64,000 nucleotides of DNA from Brassica napus (lineage: Eukaryota; Streptophyta; Magnoliopsida; Brassicales; Brassicaceae): the NCBI RefSeq assembly GCF_020379485.1, contig NC_063437.1, forward strand, positions 19,989,726 through 20,053,725. Direction: 5' to 3'. This document shows positions 23,905 to 35,033 of this stretch, piece by piece (within the stretch, counting starts at the first letter, position 1; the number at the start of each line of letters is the position of its first letter). Position numbers and translations under genes: made by a program. The notes beneath the pieces were generated by a model. The model searched no databases. It saw only the letters and a list, made by a program, of their open reading frames with translations, and was not told the origin of the DNA.

Positions 23905-24482
23905 AGTTTGTAACAGAAAGAACACTGTGTCATAGTGTCAGTTATACAGTTTTGACTCTTGAAGTCTTGAACCACTCACCAAGACAAGTTGTATTTACAA
24001 AATTATACTAACAAGGACAATTATACACGTTATGGCTTTTGGGCCGTTAACAAAGCACTAATAAACACAGCAAATCTTTCACATGGGGGGAGTTATGGAC
24101 CTTATGGTGTGTGTCACCCCTATATGCAATATTCCATTAAAATAAGATGATATAAATTAATCAAATAACAAAACAAGTAAAGTAAATTTAGACCAAGAAA
24201 CTGAATGATTCTAACACCAAGAAACTGAATGATTCTAATACCATAAGAGGGTTTGAGAGTTTGCGGACAGATACACTATTAAAAGCATAGCAATTTCATT
24301 ATTATTCTCATAATCTATTAGGGACAAAAAGAACACTGTGTCAGTGATACCGTCTTGACTCATTAACCATTAACCAAGACAAGTTATATTAATTCGCAAA
24401 CTATAATAACGACAACTATAAAAAAAATTGGCTTCAAAGCATTCAAAAAATCTTCCACATGCGGGAAGTTATGGTATCGTGT
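23905..24482. repeat. two diverged copies of a ~180-bp segment
   Basis: Blocks such as AGAACACTGTGTCA, ACCAAGACAAGTT and the pair TCTTTCACATG/TCTTCCACATG occur in the same order in 23905-24100 and 24325-24482. The copies differ by substitutions and indels, so the duplication is old. Confidence 0.65.
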
Positions 24483-25359
24483 GTGTGTGTGTTTTTTTTT
24501 ATTTGTGTGTGATTTTCAACACCCCCTTATACCGCTAATCGTCTATGCCCTTTTCTTATTATATTTTCTTAATGATAATTCAAAATATAATATGATCCAT
24601 ATACGTCACCATTACTGGCATTTCAACAGTATATAAGTCTTGTACAAAAAGAAAGGAAAAAAACATATGTTGTCTACATTTGAGTGATGCATACACCAAA
24701 CTGAAAAGAACACCATTCCCAAAAATCACGTATGAAGCTTAAAATGTTATAATATATATTTGGTCTTTTGCTTATCATAACACAAATGTTTGTGTGAATG
24801 TGTGATTTGTCGTCATGCATCGCATATTCGCATGCATATAATACCAATACATTATATGACTTGGTGGAATGTCCCTTTATGCGTGCACTGAATCCACCGA
24901 CCAGTCTACTAGATTGAATTATATAATTATAGAAAGATTGATTGTGAAGAGCAAGCTGAATCGATTAGGAATAGTATTCCGATTCAGTTTGGAAATTGTT
25001 TGATTACAATAATGTCAAAAGTGAGAAAGTGGTCGAGATATATACAAATCTAATCCTTTTTGTAAGTGGCAATTAATTGAATGTATAAAGGTTGAACTTC
25101 TGAAACACGTAACTAAAGGGAAAGAAAGAAACATAAAATTAAAAAAGAGAAAGAAAAAGAAAGCAAAACTGAAAAGGAGCACCAATCAATGACATTTCCA
25201 AACACATTTATACTCGAAAATTCTAAATAAGAGACTAATAAAAGAAAGTGGTATTTATGATGTGATGGAGATTTGAAAATCGCAAAAAAAAAAAGATTAA
25301 GAAAAAGATCTTTAAAAAGACATCTTTTAAATTATTTCATTCTCTTTATTGTTCTAAAA

Positions 25360-25549
25360 GCATCTCCAACTCCATTCCATATTTTACTCCAAAATTAAGA
25401 AAATAGAATGGGAAATGGAGTGATGAACAAAAAATAAAAGGATTACTCTATTTATTTAAAGAGTAATGCTTTTATTTTTTATTCATTATTCCATTTTCCA
25501 CTCCATTTTCTCAATTTTGGAGTAAAATATGGAGTGGGGTTGGAGATGC
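25360..25549. mobile_element. fully palindromic MITE, ~190 bp
   Basis: The left half starts GCATCTCCAACTCCATTCCA and the right half ends TGGAGTGGGGTTGGAGATGC. The halves pair over nearly their whole length, with shared blocks TATTTTACTCCAAAATT, CAAAAAATAAAAG and GATTACTCT. It looks like a foldback/Tourist-type MITE. I could not define a target duplication. If transcribed it would make one long hairpin. Confidence 0.8.
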
Positions 25550-26763
25550 ACTAAGTATCATAAAAACACAAAATACTCCTATGGATTTTAAGACTTTACA
25601 TCAATAAAGTTAGATATTTTGAATTTTTTAAAAAAAGCAAAAAATAAAAATAGATGTTTCAGATACAAAGGATAATGCCATTAATTAAACCACTTAATGA
25701 TTCCCCATATCCTGCTATTTTATTTATTTGTTATTTTCACCATAATGGTAAAAAATCTTAAATACTTTGTACAGTTTCATTAAATGTCTTTGCATTATAA
25801 TCTAGTAATCCACCATTACTTTCAGTTTACCAGTAACCTCTTTATAAAATGAAAAACGTAATTTGAATCGTTATCATAGAGAAACCAACTACAACTATTT
25901 TTTCACAATCACGAGGGAAAACGCGTTTTCTACATCTTTAACCAAAAAAAAAATGGTTACAAAAATTACTGATTTCTCGTCAACACGACACACAAGTGTT
26001 CTCAAAAGACCCTTCGTTGCCTCTTAACTGAAAAACTGAAACCTTTAAACCAAAAAAAAAAAACTAAAAGCTTTGTTTTTTCTTTAATCAATGAACAAAT
26101 CTGGAGCTGCTGCATCAATGGCGTAAACTCAGGTTGGGTAAGTAGAGAAAATCAAAAAGAGCATTTCTTTATTTCTTTTTTCTTTTCGTAAAAAGATGTA
26201 ACTATCACTCACGTGTTTGTGTCTCTTCACCTGTAAATGATTCTCGCCACGTTTGCTCTTTCAAGCATGTGGAGCCTGTGAGAGCTCTTATCTTTTTCAT
26301 TTTGCTCAAATAAAAATCGAAACTTTACCAATTTTTTTCTGTAAGTGGAAACAAATACAGATGTGGCCTTGTGAGAGGCAATAAAGCTAATAATTGATTT
26401 TACTCCATTAATGGATGCTTTGTGTGTTTGGTTGGTGTGAAGTCAATTGATTTTTTTTTTTTTTGCAGGTGGGTTCGGTTCTCCTTGGTAAAAAGGTTAG
26501 AGCTTTATGGTTTTTTGCTTGTGGGTTTATCTTAATTTTGGGTAAAAAGAGAATCAATCAGATAATAGTAATGAAGCATGTGCGTGAATGTGACCTTGTT
26601 TTGAAAAACATTGTTGAGTTGTCTTCTTTAATTGTTCACTCTCTTTAAGCTTTTTTGACAAGACTCTTCCTTTTCCCCCAAAATTACCAAACTTTCTTTG
26701 GATGAGATTCATCAAAATCATCTTTTTTTTTTTTTTAATTTACAGGTTTGAGTGAACAAAGCC

Positions 26764-29700
26764 ATGGATCTCAATTTTGGAAAATGCTGTGGTTCTAAGA
26801 AGGTTTGTGGATTTTAGTATTTGAGATTTGTTTGGAGGTTTTCTGATGTGGGTTTTGGAACTGTTGCAGAAGGAGTCATGGAGGTCTGTTATGCTTCTTG
26901 CTTACCAGAGTCTTGGTGTTGTCTACGGAGACTTGAGTATCTCTCCTCTCTACGTCTTCAAGAGCACTTTCGCTGAAGACATTCGTCATTCCGAGACAAA
27001 CGAAGAGATCTTTGGTGTTCTGTCTTTTGTCTTCTGGACTCTTACTTTGGTCCCTTTGCTTAAGTATGTCTTCATTGTCCTTAGAGCTGATGACAACGGA
27101 GAAGGTAAGAGAGACACAGACTCTCTCTCTATCTCTTTCAGACAAGTTTTGCTTATGTTTTGAGTTTTGTGTCTCAGGTGGAACTTTTGCTTTGTACTCA
27201 CTCATCTGCCGTCATGTCAAAGTTAGCCTCCTCCCAAACAGACAAGTGGCTGATGAGGCGCTGTCCACTTATAAACTGGAGCATCCGCCGGAGAAGAACC
27301 ATGACTCTTGTGTGAAGAGGTATCTTGAGAAGCACAAGTGGTTACACACTGCTTTGCTGCTTCTTGTTCTTCTTGGGACTTGTATGGTCATTGGAGATGG
27401 TCTTCTCACTCCAGCTATCTCCGGTATACATTAACTTCTCTCTGATAATGTCTAATTGCTGGATAAAAGAGTTTATAATCTTCTGTTTTTGATTGTTTGT
27501 TTGTTGTATGTAGTTTTCTCTGCTGTGTCAGGTCTTGAGATGAACATGTCTAAAGAACATCACCAATGTAAGTGGTTTAATGCTGTTACCTTTTCTTGAG
27601 TTCTTATTGAATGATCTATGGCTTGCTTCTTTTGCAGATGCAGTGATTCCTATAACATGCTTCATACTGATCTGCCTTTTCGCGCTTCAGCATTTCGGAA
27701 CACACCGTGTTGGGTTTGTCTTTGCGCCTATTGTCCTCACATGGCTGCTCACTATAAGCGGTATAGGCTTGTACAATATAATACAGTGGAACCCTCATGT
27801 GTACAAAGCTCTTTCTCCTAAATACATGTTCATGTTCCTGAGGAAGACTAGAGTAAGTGGGTGGATGTCTCTGGGTGGGATCTTGTTGTGTATAACCGGT
27901 GAGTTATTACAAATCTTTTTAGTCTTATGTCTCCATAGTATGGAAATGTCAGTCACTTAACCTGTGGAGTCTTTGTTTTAGGTGCTGAGGCCATGTTTGC
28001 TGATCTTGGTCACTTCAACTACGCTGCAATTCAGGCAAGTTTCTACTTTGGTTGAATGCTTTTACTCAGTGTTCTGAAAAAAGCAGTCTACACTTTATTT
28101 TTTTTAAAATCGGTCTAGGTGTCTGCCTAATCAATAATCTTATATAAAGCGTCTAAATACCGCCTAGCGATTTCTTGAACATTGCTTTTACTTATTGAGT
28201 GATTTTATGTTTTGTTTTGTTTGTTGTAGATTGCGTTTACCTTCTTGGTGTATCCAGCTCTTATATTAGCCTACATGGGACAAGCTGCTTACCTCTCACA
28301 GCATCACAACTCTGCTCACGCGATTGGATTCTACATCTCTGTGCCAAGTCAGTATCTTCTTGCCTTTGTTTTCAACTCCATTTAGAAAACAGAATCTGAA
28401 ACTTTTCTTTTATTGGTTTTTGAATTCAGAATGTGTGCATTGGCCTGTGCTTATGATAGCCATTCTTGCTTCCGTTGTGGGAAGCCAAGCTATCATCAGC
28501 GGCACTTTCTCAATCATTAACCAAAGCCAGTCTCTTGGATGCTTCCCTCGCGTCAAAGTCATTCACACTTCAGACAAGATCCATGGTCAGATCTACATAC
28601 CGGAGATTAACTGGATGCTCATGGTTCTCTGCATTGCTGTTACTATTGGTTTCAGAGATGTCAAACACCTTGGAAATGCATCAGGTATAAAAATCCACTT
28701 ACAAGTTCAACTAGATTTTGATCCGCGTTTCAAAAGTGCATAATTTTTTTTTTGTTGAATGCATTGATAAAATTTGCAAGTTTTACTAAAAATATCATTT
28801 AAAAGCTTAATATTATAATGTTTTGCATTAATTTGTGTAAATCATTTATTTAGTTTTTGCTCAATAGATTAAAAGTTTCTGGTAGTGTAATTTTTTATAA
28901 AACTTGGACTAGACCTTTTTTAGTTTAAATGTTAAAGCTTTTGAAATGATTATAATTGTTTATTGTCAAACCTTTATGATGATAATTTTAAATTCCTTTG
29001 TGTGTTTTGTTACAGGTTTGGCTGTAATGGCAGTGATGCTAGTAACAACATGTCTAATGTCATTAGTCATAGTCCTATGCTGGCACAAGCCACCGATCCT
29101 AGCCCTCCTTTTCCTCCTCTTCTTCGGATCAATAGAGCTTCTCTACTTCTCAGCCTCACTAACCAAGTTCCGCGAAGGCGCGTGGCTCCCCATCCTCCTA
29201 TCCCTCTTCTTCATGATCATCATGTTCGTCTGGCACTACACCACCATCAAGAAGTACGAGTTCGATCTCCAGAACAAAGTCTCCTTAGAATGGCTTCTCG
29301 CGCTAGGTCCGAGCCTAGGCATCTCTAGAGTTCCGGGTATAGGTTTGGTCTTCACCGACTTAACCTCAGGGATCCCTGCGAACTTCTCTCGGTTCGTCAC
29401 AAACCTCCCTGCCTTCCACCGAGTCCTCGTCTTCGTCTGCGTGAAGTCGGTCCCTGTCCCTTTCGTTCCAGCTGCTGAGAGGTACTTAGTGGGCCGTATT
29501 GGGCCTGTCGACCACAGGTCTTACCGCTGCATCGTCCGGTACGGTTACCGTGACGTCCACCAAGACGTGGACTCGTTTGAGACGGAGCTTGTGACCAAAC
29601 TTGGTGACTTCATACGTTACGACTGGCACAGAAGAACAACGCAAGAGGACGACACGGTCCGGTCCAACGAGTCCTCGAGCGAGTCGAGGTTGGCTGTGAT

Positions 29701-30109
29701 AGGAACAGTAGCGTACGAGATAGAAGAGAATCTCCAGCCAGAGAGCGTGTCCATCGGATTCACGACCGTTGAGAGCATGGAGGACGTTATAGAAATGGCG
29801 GCGCCATCGACAACCACCGTTAAACGCGTTAGGTTTGCTGTTGAGGAAGAAGATAGGTACGAGGAGGATGAGGAAGCGGAGGCGGAGCTGAGGAGCGAGC
29901 TGAGGGATCTGTTGGCGGCGCAAGAGGCGGGGACGGCGTTTATATTGGGGCACTCGCACGTGAAGGCGAAGCAAGGGTCGTCGGTGATGAAGAGGTTGGC
30001 TGTTAACTTCGGTTATAATTTCTTGAGGAGGAACTGTAGAGGACCTGACGTGGCGCTCAAGGTACCGCCGGTTTCTCTTTTGGAAGTTGGGATGGTTTAT
30101 GTTATTTGA
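26764..30109 (+). CDS. KUP2: K+ transporter of the KUP/HAK/KT family
   Basis: Proton-coupled potassium transporter, a multi-pass membrane protein; Arabidopsis KUP2/SHY3 affects cell expansion in growing shoots. Nine exons (26764-26802, 26870-27104, 27178-27423, 27514-27567, 27638-27898, 27982-28034, 28230-28347, 28430-28684, 29016-30109) give 784 aa, close to the family norm. [15 protein letters not shown] follows the short [13 protein letters not shown] start; [11 protein letters not shown], a conserved TM series, and a long cytosolic C-terminal domain in exon 9 with an acidic [15 protein letters not shown] run are present. All junctions are GT-AG except intron 6, which begins GC (CAG|GCAAGT) and contains a 118-bp hAT MITE. 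The leader has at least two introns and a minimal ATG-GCG-TAA upstream frame at 26118. No breaks were seen. Confidence 0.96.
28067..28184. mobile_element. 118-bp hAT MITE in KUP2 intron 6
   Basis: The left end CAGTGTTCTGAAAA and the inverse of the right end, CAATGTTCAAGAAA, are imperfect terminal repeats. Perfect 8-bp direct repeats CTTTTACT flank it (28059-28066, 28185-28192). The interior carries GGTCTAGG and CGCCTAGCGATTTC, motifs shared with sequences at 10.3, 12.1, 42.4-43.1 and 56.2 kb. Confidence 0.82.
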
Positions 30110-30830
30110 GTGTTATTATAAGAAAAACAAAACTCTAGTTCATGTGTTGTAAATTGGTGATGTTTTTAGCTTTTGAGTTGTGGTTATACTTTTCGGACGT
30201 TATCGTTGTGTTTGTGTCAGTTTGGGTGTCGTCAAACTTTCAGCAAAACTTTTGTCCGAAAACTTGTTTAGAAAACAATATTAAGTTGATTTTATGGGAG
30301 AGTTGAAGTCCGTTAGTATATGGTTTGATCAATTGTTTACTAAATACTAATGGTTTAAAAATTATGAGATGAGTTTCAAGGTCCACGAAATATGATTTAT
30401 TATCTTTTATGTAGAAAAATAATTTAAAAATATATATTTAATATAGTGCAAAGCTTATAGTCTGATACAGTTGAATTTGAATACAGTCTGATACAATTGA
30501 TTAAATTTTCATAAAGTAGGTAAAACTATTAGTCGTAAAATTATTTGTAATAATTCTAATAAGTTATATAATAAATAAATTAGTGTTAGAAACAAAAAAA
30601 AATGATTTAAGGTGGAACATCATATACTAATTAGTATCAAACTATCAATATGTTATATCCGGTGTACTAGGTGTTTTGCCCACGATGCAGGCTTAAACAT
30701 TCTCATAAATTTTTGAAAAGTTCTTTGTATACTATACTAGTTATATTGTGTTTTCCAAAAAGAATTCTTGCGATCAATTTAGTATCATCTATGAATTGTC
30801 TACTCTCGAATATATAAATATATATATATT

Positions 30831-31127
30831 TCTGAACAATTAAATATTAAAATATATTAGTGGTATAATTTAAACTTGGGTCTCTAGTCAAAAAACAAAA
30901 CTTGTTTCCAATTTATGTAAAGAATATTATTTTTTTGAATGAGCAAAGATTTAAGGATGGTTATTGTTTTAAGAACATTAACTTGTTATTTCTGAACAAT
31001 TAAATATTAAAATATTTTAGTGGTATAATTTAAACTTGGATTTCTAGTCAAAAAGCAAAACTTGTTTCCAATTTATATAAAAAATATTATTTTTTTGGGA
31101 ATGAGCAAAGATTTAAGGATGGTTATT
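30831..31127. repeat. two-copy duplication, 160-bp period
   Basis: Copies start at 30831 and 30991 with TCTGAACAATTAAATATTAA and end in AAAGATTTAAGGATGG. They differ at a few positions, so they are fairly young. Confidence 0.85.
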
Positions 31128-31493
31128 GGCAAATAAATGTTTGAGAACTTTAATTTTTTTTTTTGAGATTCTACTCCCATAATAGTTTAAGGGTTTTTGA
31201 AATATTACTAATTAATTGTTATTGATTCGAAGATTTTCAAATTTCATCAAAATTCTTTATTTATTTATGATAATAGTTTTTCATTCTATTTTAACAAAAT
31301 TTAACGTTATTAAAATATAATTTATCTTTTTTATTCATAAGATGCAACTTTCAAAATATTTTGGCAATTAAAATAATGGATGTAAGATTTAAAATCTACT
31401 GTGTAATTTGTTATTTGAATATCACAACAAAAAATTACATAGCAGTAGAGTTTAAGTTTTTTTTAACTTTAAGTTTTGAGATTATTTTTTAGT

Positions 31494-32930
31494 GTTTAGG
31501 GTTAGTAGAGTTTTAGCGTTAGATGGGATTTATGGTTAGGTTTAGGTAGGGTTTTAGGGTTAGGTTTAGGCAGGGTTTAGGGTTAGGTAGGGTTTTTAGG
31601 GTTAGGCAGGGTTTAGGGTTAGGAAGGGTTTAGGGTTAGAAAGGGTTTAGGGTTAAAAATGATTTAGGGTAGGTAGGGTTTAGGGTTAGTAGGGTTTAGG
31701 GTTGGTAGGGTTAGTGCTAGGTAGAGTTTAGGGTTAGGTAGGGTTTAGGGTTAGGTAGGGTTTAGGGTTACGTAGGGTTTAGGGTTAGGTAGGGTTTAGG
31801 GTTAGGTAGGGTTTAGGGTTAGGTAGGGTTTAGGGTTGGTAGGGTTTAGGGTTGGGTAGGGTTTAGGGTTAGAAAGGGTTTAGGGTTAGAAAGGTTTTAG
31901 GGTTAGGTAAGGTTTAGGTTAGGTAGGGTTTAGGTTAGTTAGGGTTTAGGGTTAATAGGGTTTGGAATTAGGTAGGGTTTAGGGTTAGAATGGTTTAGAG
32001 TTAGTAGGGTTTATGGTTAGATTTAGGGCTAGAAAGGGTTTAGGGTTATGTAGGATTTAGGGTTAGGCAGGGTTTAGGGTTAGACAGGGTTTAGGGTTAG
32101 GTCAGGTTTAGGGTTAGAAGGGGTTTAGGGTTAGGTAGGATTTAAGGTTAGAAAGGGTTTAGGGTAGGTAAGGTTTAGGGTTAGGTAGGTTTTAGGGTTT
32201 GGTAGGGTTTTAGGGTTAGGTAGGGTTTAGGGTTAGAAAGGATTTAGGGTTAGTAGGGTTAGGGTTTAGGGTTAGTAGGGTTTAGGGTTAGGTAGGGTTT
32301 AGGGTTAGAAAGGTTTTAGGTTACGTAGGGTTTAGGTTAGGTAGGGTTAGTAGGATTTAGGGTTATGTAGGGTTAGGGTTAGGTCGGGTTTAGGGTTAGT
32401 AAGGTTTAGGGTTAGGTAGAGTTTAGGGTAGGTAGGGTTTAGGGTTAGGGTTAGGTAGGGTTTAGAGTTAGGAAAGGTTTAGGATTAGGTAGAATTTAGG
32501 GTAGGTAGGGTTTAGGGTTAGGGTTACGTAGGGTTTAGGGTTAGGTTTTAGGTAGGGTTTTAGGGTTATGTAGGGTTTAGGGTTAGGTTTTAGGTAGGGT
32601 TTTAGGGTTAGGTAGGGTTTAGGGTTAGGTAGGGTTTAGGGTTAAATAGGGTTTAGGGTTAGGTAGGGTTTAGGGTTAAATAGGGTTTAGGGTTAGGTAA
32701 GGTTTACGTTTTGGGTTAGGTAGGTTTAGGGTTTAGGTAGTATGAAGGGTTTAGGGATTAGGGTTAGGTTTATGTAGGGTTTAGGGTTAGATAGGGGTTT
32801 AGGTAGGGTCTAGGGTTAGGTAGGATTTAGGGTTTAGGTAGTAGAAAAGGTTTAGCGTTTGGTTTAGGTTGGGTTTAAGGTTTGGTTTAGAATAATGCGT
32901 AGGATTATAGGATTTAGGGTTTGTTTGTTT
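31494..32930 (+). repeat. degenerate interstitial telomere-like array
   Basis: About 1.4 kb of TTTAGGG- and TTAGGG-type repeats, all G-rich on the + strand. The commonest pattern is a 17-bp higher-order unit, TTTAGGGTTAGGTAGGG, i.e. one plant telomere heptamer plus a TTAGGTAGGG variant. Shorter, longer and mutated units are mixed in and both edges fade gradually. It lies between two protein-coding genes, not at a chromosome end. Confidence 0.9.
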
Positions 32931-33844
32931 TTTTGTTTATGCATTTAGTTCTAAGTTTTTCGGATAAAATTTTATATTAATATTATTCCTTCATAATTTT
33001 TCGTAAAATGTTAAAATTTTTAACGTGATTTTTAATGTCCTTAAAACAAAGTTTGTATTTTTTTATTAAGTTTTTTGTGACAATAAGTTGAATATATCTT
33101 AGACCACAAATCATAAATATTCTTAGTCTTATACATTTTGTTCTTTAAGTTATTGTTACTTTTATTTCTTTTTATACATTTCTCTTAATATTTATGTATG
33201 TATCCATAATATTTTTTAAAAAAGATTTTTCATTAGCGAACGTATTTATTGTAGTTTTAAATATATTATAGTTTTCGTGTACTTGGTTAAATATTTTTGG
33301 CGTTGGTGGTATTTGAAATGGTTGAGAATCTGAATGGATATTTACTTTCATAAAGTTTTTGGTGTATGTTTAAAAATAAAAATTTATAAAGGCTTTTAAA
33401 TCATATAAATATAATATTCAACACACTACTGTTGGCTGTTTATATACTTAAAATTCTCAAGTAGGTAATTGCAAATTTGCTGAACTCGTAGATTCGATGC
33501 TACTTTATAAATTATCACAGGATGAGATACGTATGGTAAAAATTGCTTTGATGATAATATAACGTCCATATCGTAATGTGTGTTTTTTTTTTGTTTTATC
33601 TACTATGTATTAACAAATAATTAACACATTCAATAATATTAAAGAGTAAAAAGTCCTGTCAATTGTTTATAGTATAAGCCCAATGTTAAACTCAAGTCTA
33701 GCCAAAGAAATAAAACCCAGAAACACGTGTCAGTCTCTCAGAGAGTGACTTTCCACGTAGATAGCTTAGGAGAAAGGCAAACATATTTATATATATATAT
33801 AGATTCATTACTAAAATAAATCTTAAAATAACTCAATATTATAT

Positions 33845-34808
33845 TTTTAATTATATTATTAAAAAATTATTTGATTAATATTTAATTATATAATTTATGA
33901 TTTTAACGTTTTACTAAAATACTTTTTCATATAACAATACAATATATATATATATAAATTATTTTTTAATTATAATTTTTAGATTTTGGATAATTCAATA
34001 TTCTATTTTTAATTATATAATTAATAATTTTATTTAATTAATATTTAGTTATAGAATTTATGTTTTTAACTTTTTAATTAAAGATTTTTTTAGATAACAA
34101 TACAATATATACATAAGTTATCTTTTTTAAATTATATTTTCAAATTTTGGATAATTCTTAATTAATATTCTTAATATTAATCAATTATCTAATCAAAATC
34201 AATTAAAATTTCGTTCTTATTTTTTAATCTATTTATACATTTTATTCATTAAGGGTTAAACGATATTAACCACTCTAATTTTCAACTTGAGAACTCCTTT
34301 GCGAAAATTTACTTAGCAAATAATAGTTTTAAATTATATAATTAAAAAAATTGTTTGATTGATATTTATTTATATAATTTATGTTTTTAACGTTTTACTA
34401 AAATACTTTTTCAGATAACAATACAATATATATATAGAAATTATCTTTTTAAATTATATTTTTAGATTTTGGATAATTCAATATTTTATTTTTAATTAAA
34501 TTATTAATAATTTTATTTAATTAATATTTAGTTATAGAATTTATGTTTTTAAATTTTTACTTAAAGACTTTTTCAGATAACAATATAATATATACATAAG
34601 TTATCTCTTTTTTAAATTATATTTTCAGATTTTGGATAATTCTTACTATTCTTAATAATAATCAATTATCCAATCAAAATCAATTAAAATTTCGTTTTTA
34701 TTTTTTAATTTATTTATACATTTTATTCATTAAGGGTATAAACGATATTAACTACTCTAACTTTCAATTTGAGAGTTTCATTGCAAAAATTTACTTCGCA
34801 AATAATAG
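33845..34808. repeat. two-copy AT-rich tandem duplication, 482-bp period
   Basis: Both copies end in CAAATAATAG (34317-34326 and 34799-34808), preceded by a TTTGCGAA / TTCGCAA-like short inverted pair, and share long blocks such as ATTCATTAAGGGT. Each copy also contains an internal ~200-bp half-repeat. The family resembles AT-rich Helitron interiors, but no CTAGT terminus was found here. Confidence 0.75.
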
Positions 34809-34918
34809 TATAGATAGATAGATATCAATGTCACCGAAACTTGTTGCAACTTGTACGTATGGAAAACGACGGCGTATTGTTCGTTCGACCAAAAACGGTG
34901 CGTTTTAAGCTGGAGGAT

Positions 34919-34950
34919 GGCGGGAAGAACCTAGCAGATATGGCGGGAAA
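34919..34950 (+). promoter_or_regulatory. two E2F-type sites upstream of ETG1
   Basis: GGCGGGAA occurs at 34919-34926 and GGCGGGAAA at 34942-34950, i.e. TTTCCCGCC on the minus strand, the canonical E2F binding form. They lie about 85-115 bp upstream of the ETG1 start. ETG1 was named E2F TARGET GENE 1, so the sites fit known S-phase regulation. Confidence 0.8.
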
Positions 34951-35033
34951 GGCCCAACTATATACACTTAACAAAATGCCCTATGAGCAGACTCCAGTGT
35001 TCATCTCTATCCTTCGTAGCTCATCGAGAGATT

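Larger units (their letters stand above)
23346..26763. other. intergenic and KUP2 leader
   Basis: Contains two diverged copies of a ~180-bp segment (23905-24100 and 24325-24482), a 24-bp duplication near 24195-24240, a GT microsatellite near 24480 and the palindromic element at 25360-25549. From about 26.0 kb it holds the spliced KUP2 5' UTR: apparent leader exons end near 26137 and 26486, with acceptors at 26468 and 26745. No further gene is seen. Confidence 0.5.
30110..35033. other. intergenic, KUP2 to ETG1, repeat-rich
   Basis: Nearly 5 kb with no supported gene. In order: the KUP2 3' UTR, a 160-bp-period duplication (30831-31127), a telomere-like array (31494-32930), AT-rich DNA with a CACGTGTC core near 33726, a two-copy 482-bp AT-rich duplication (33845-34808), and the ETG1 promoter with two E2F-type sites (34919-34950). 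Confidence 0.7.

Noticed and set aside
29486..29974. 162-aa minus-strand ORF
   Set aside because: It lies wholly antisense to KUP2 exon 9 and is an Arg/Leu-rich shadow of that coding sequence.
31494..32930. Regular short repeats that might suggest a CRISPR array
   Set aside because: The units are contiguous telomere-like repeats with no unique spacers, in a spliced eukaryotic genome.
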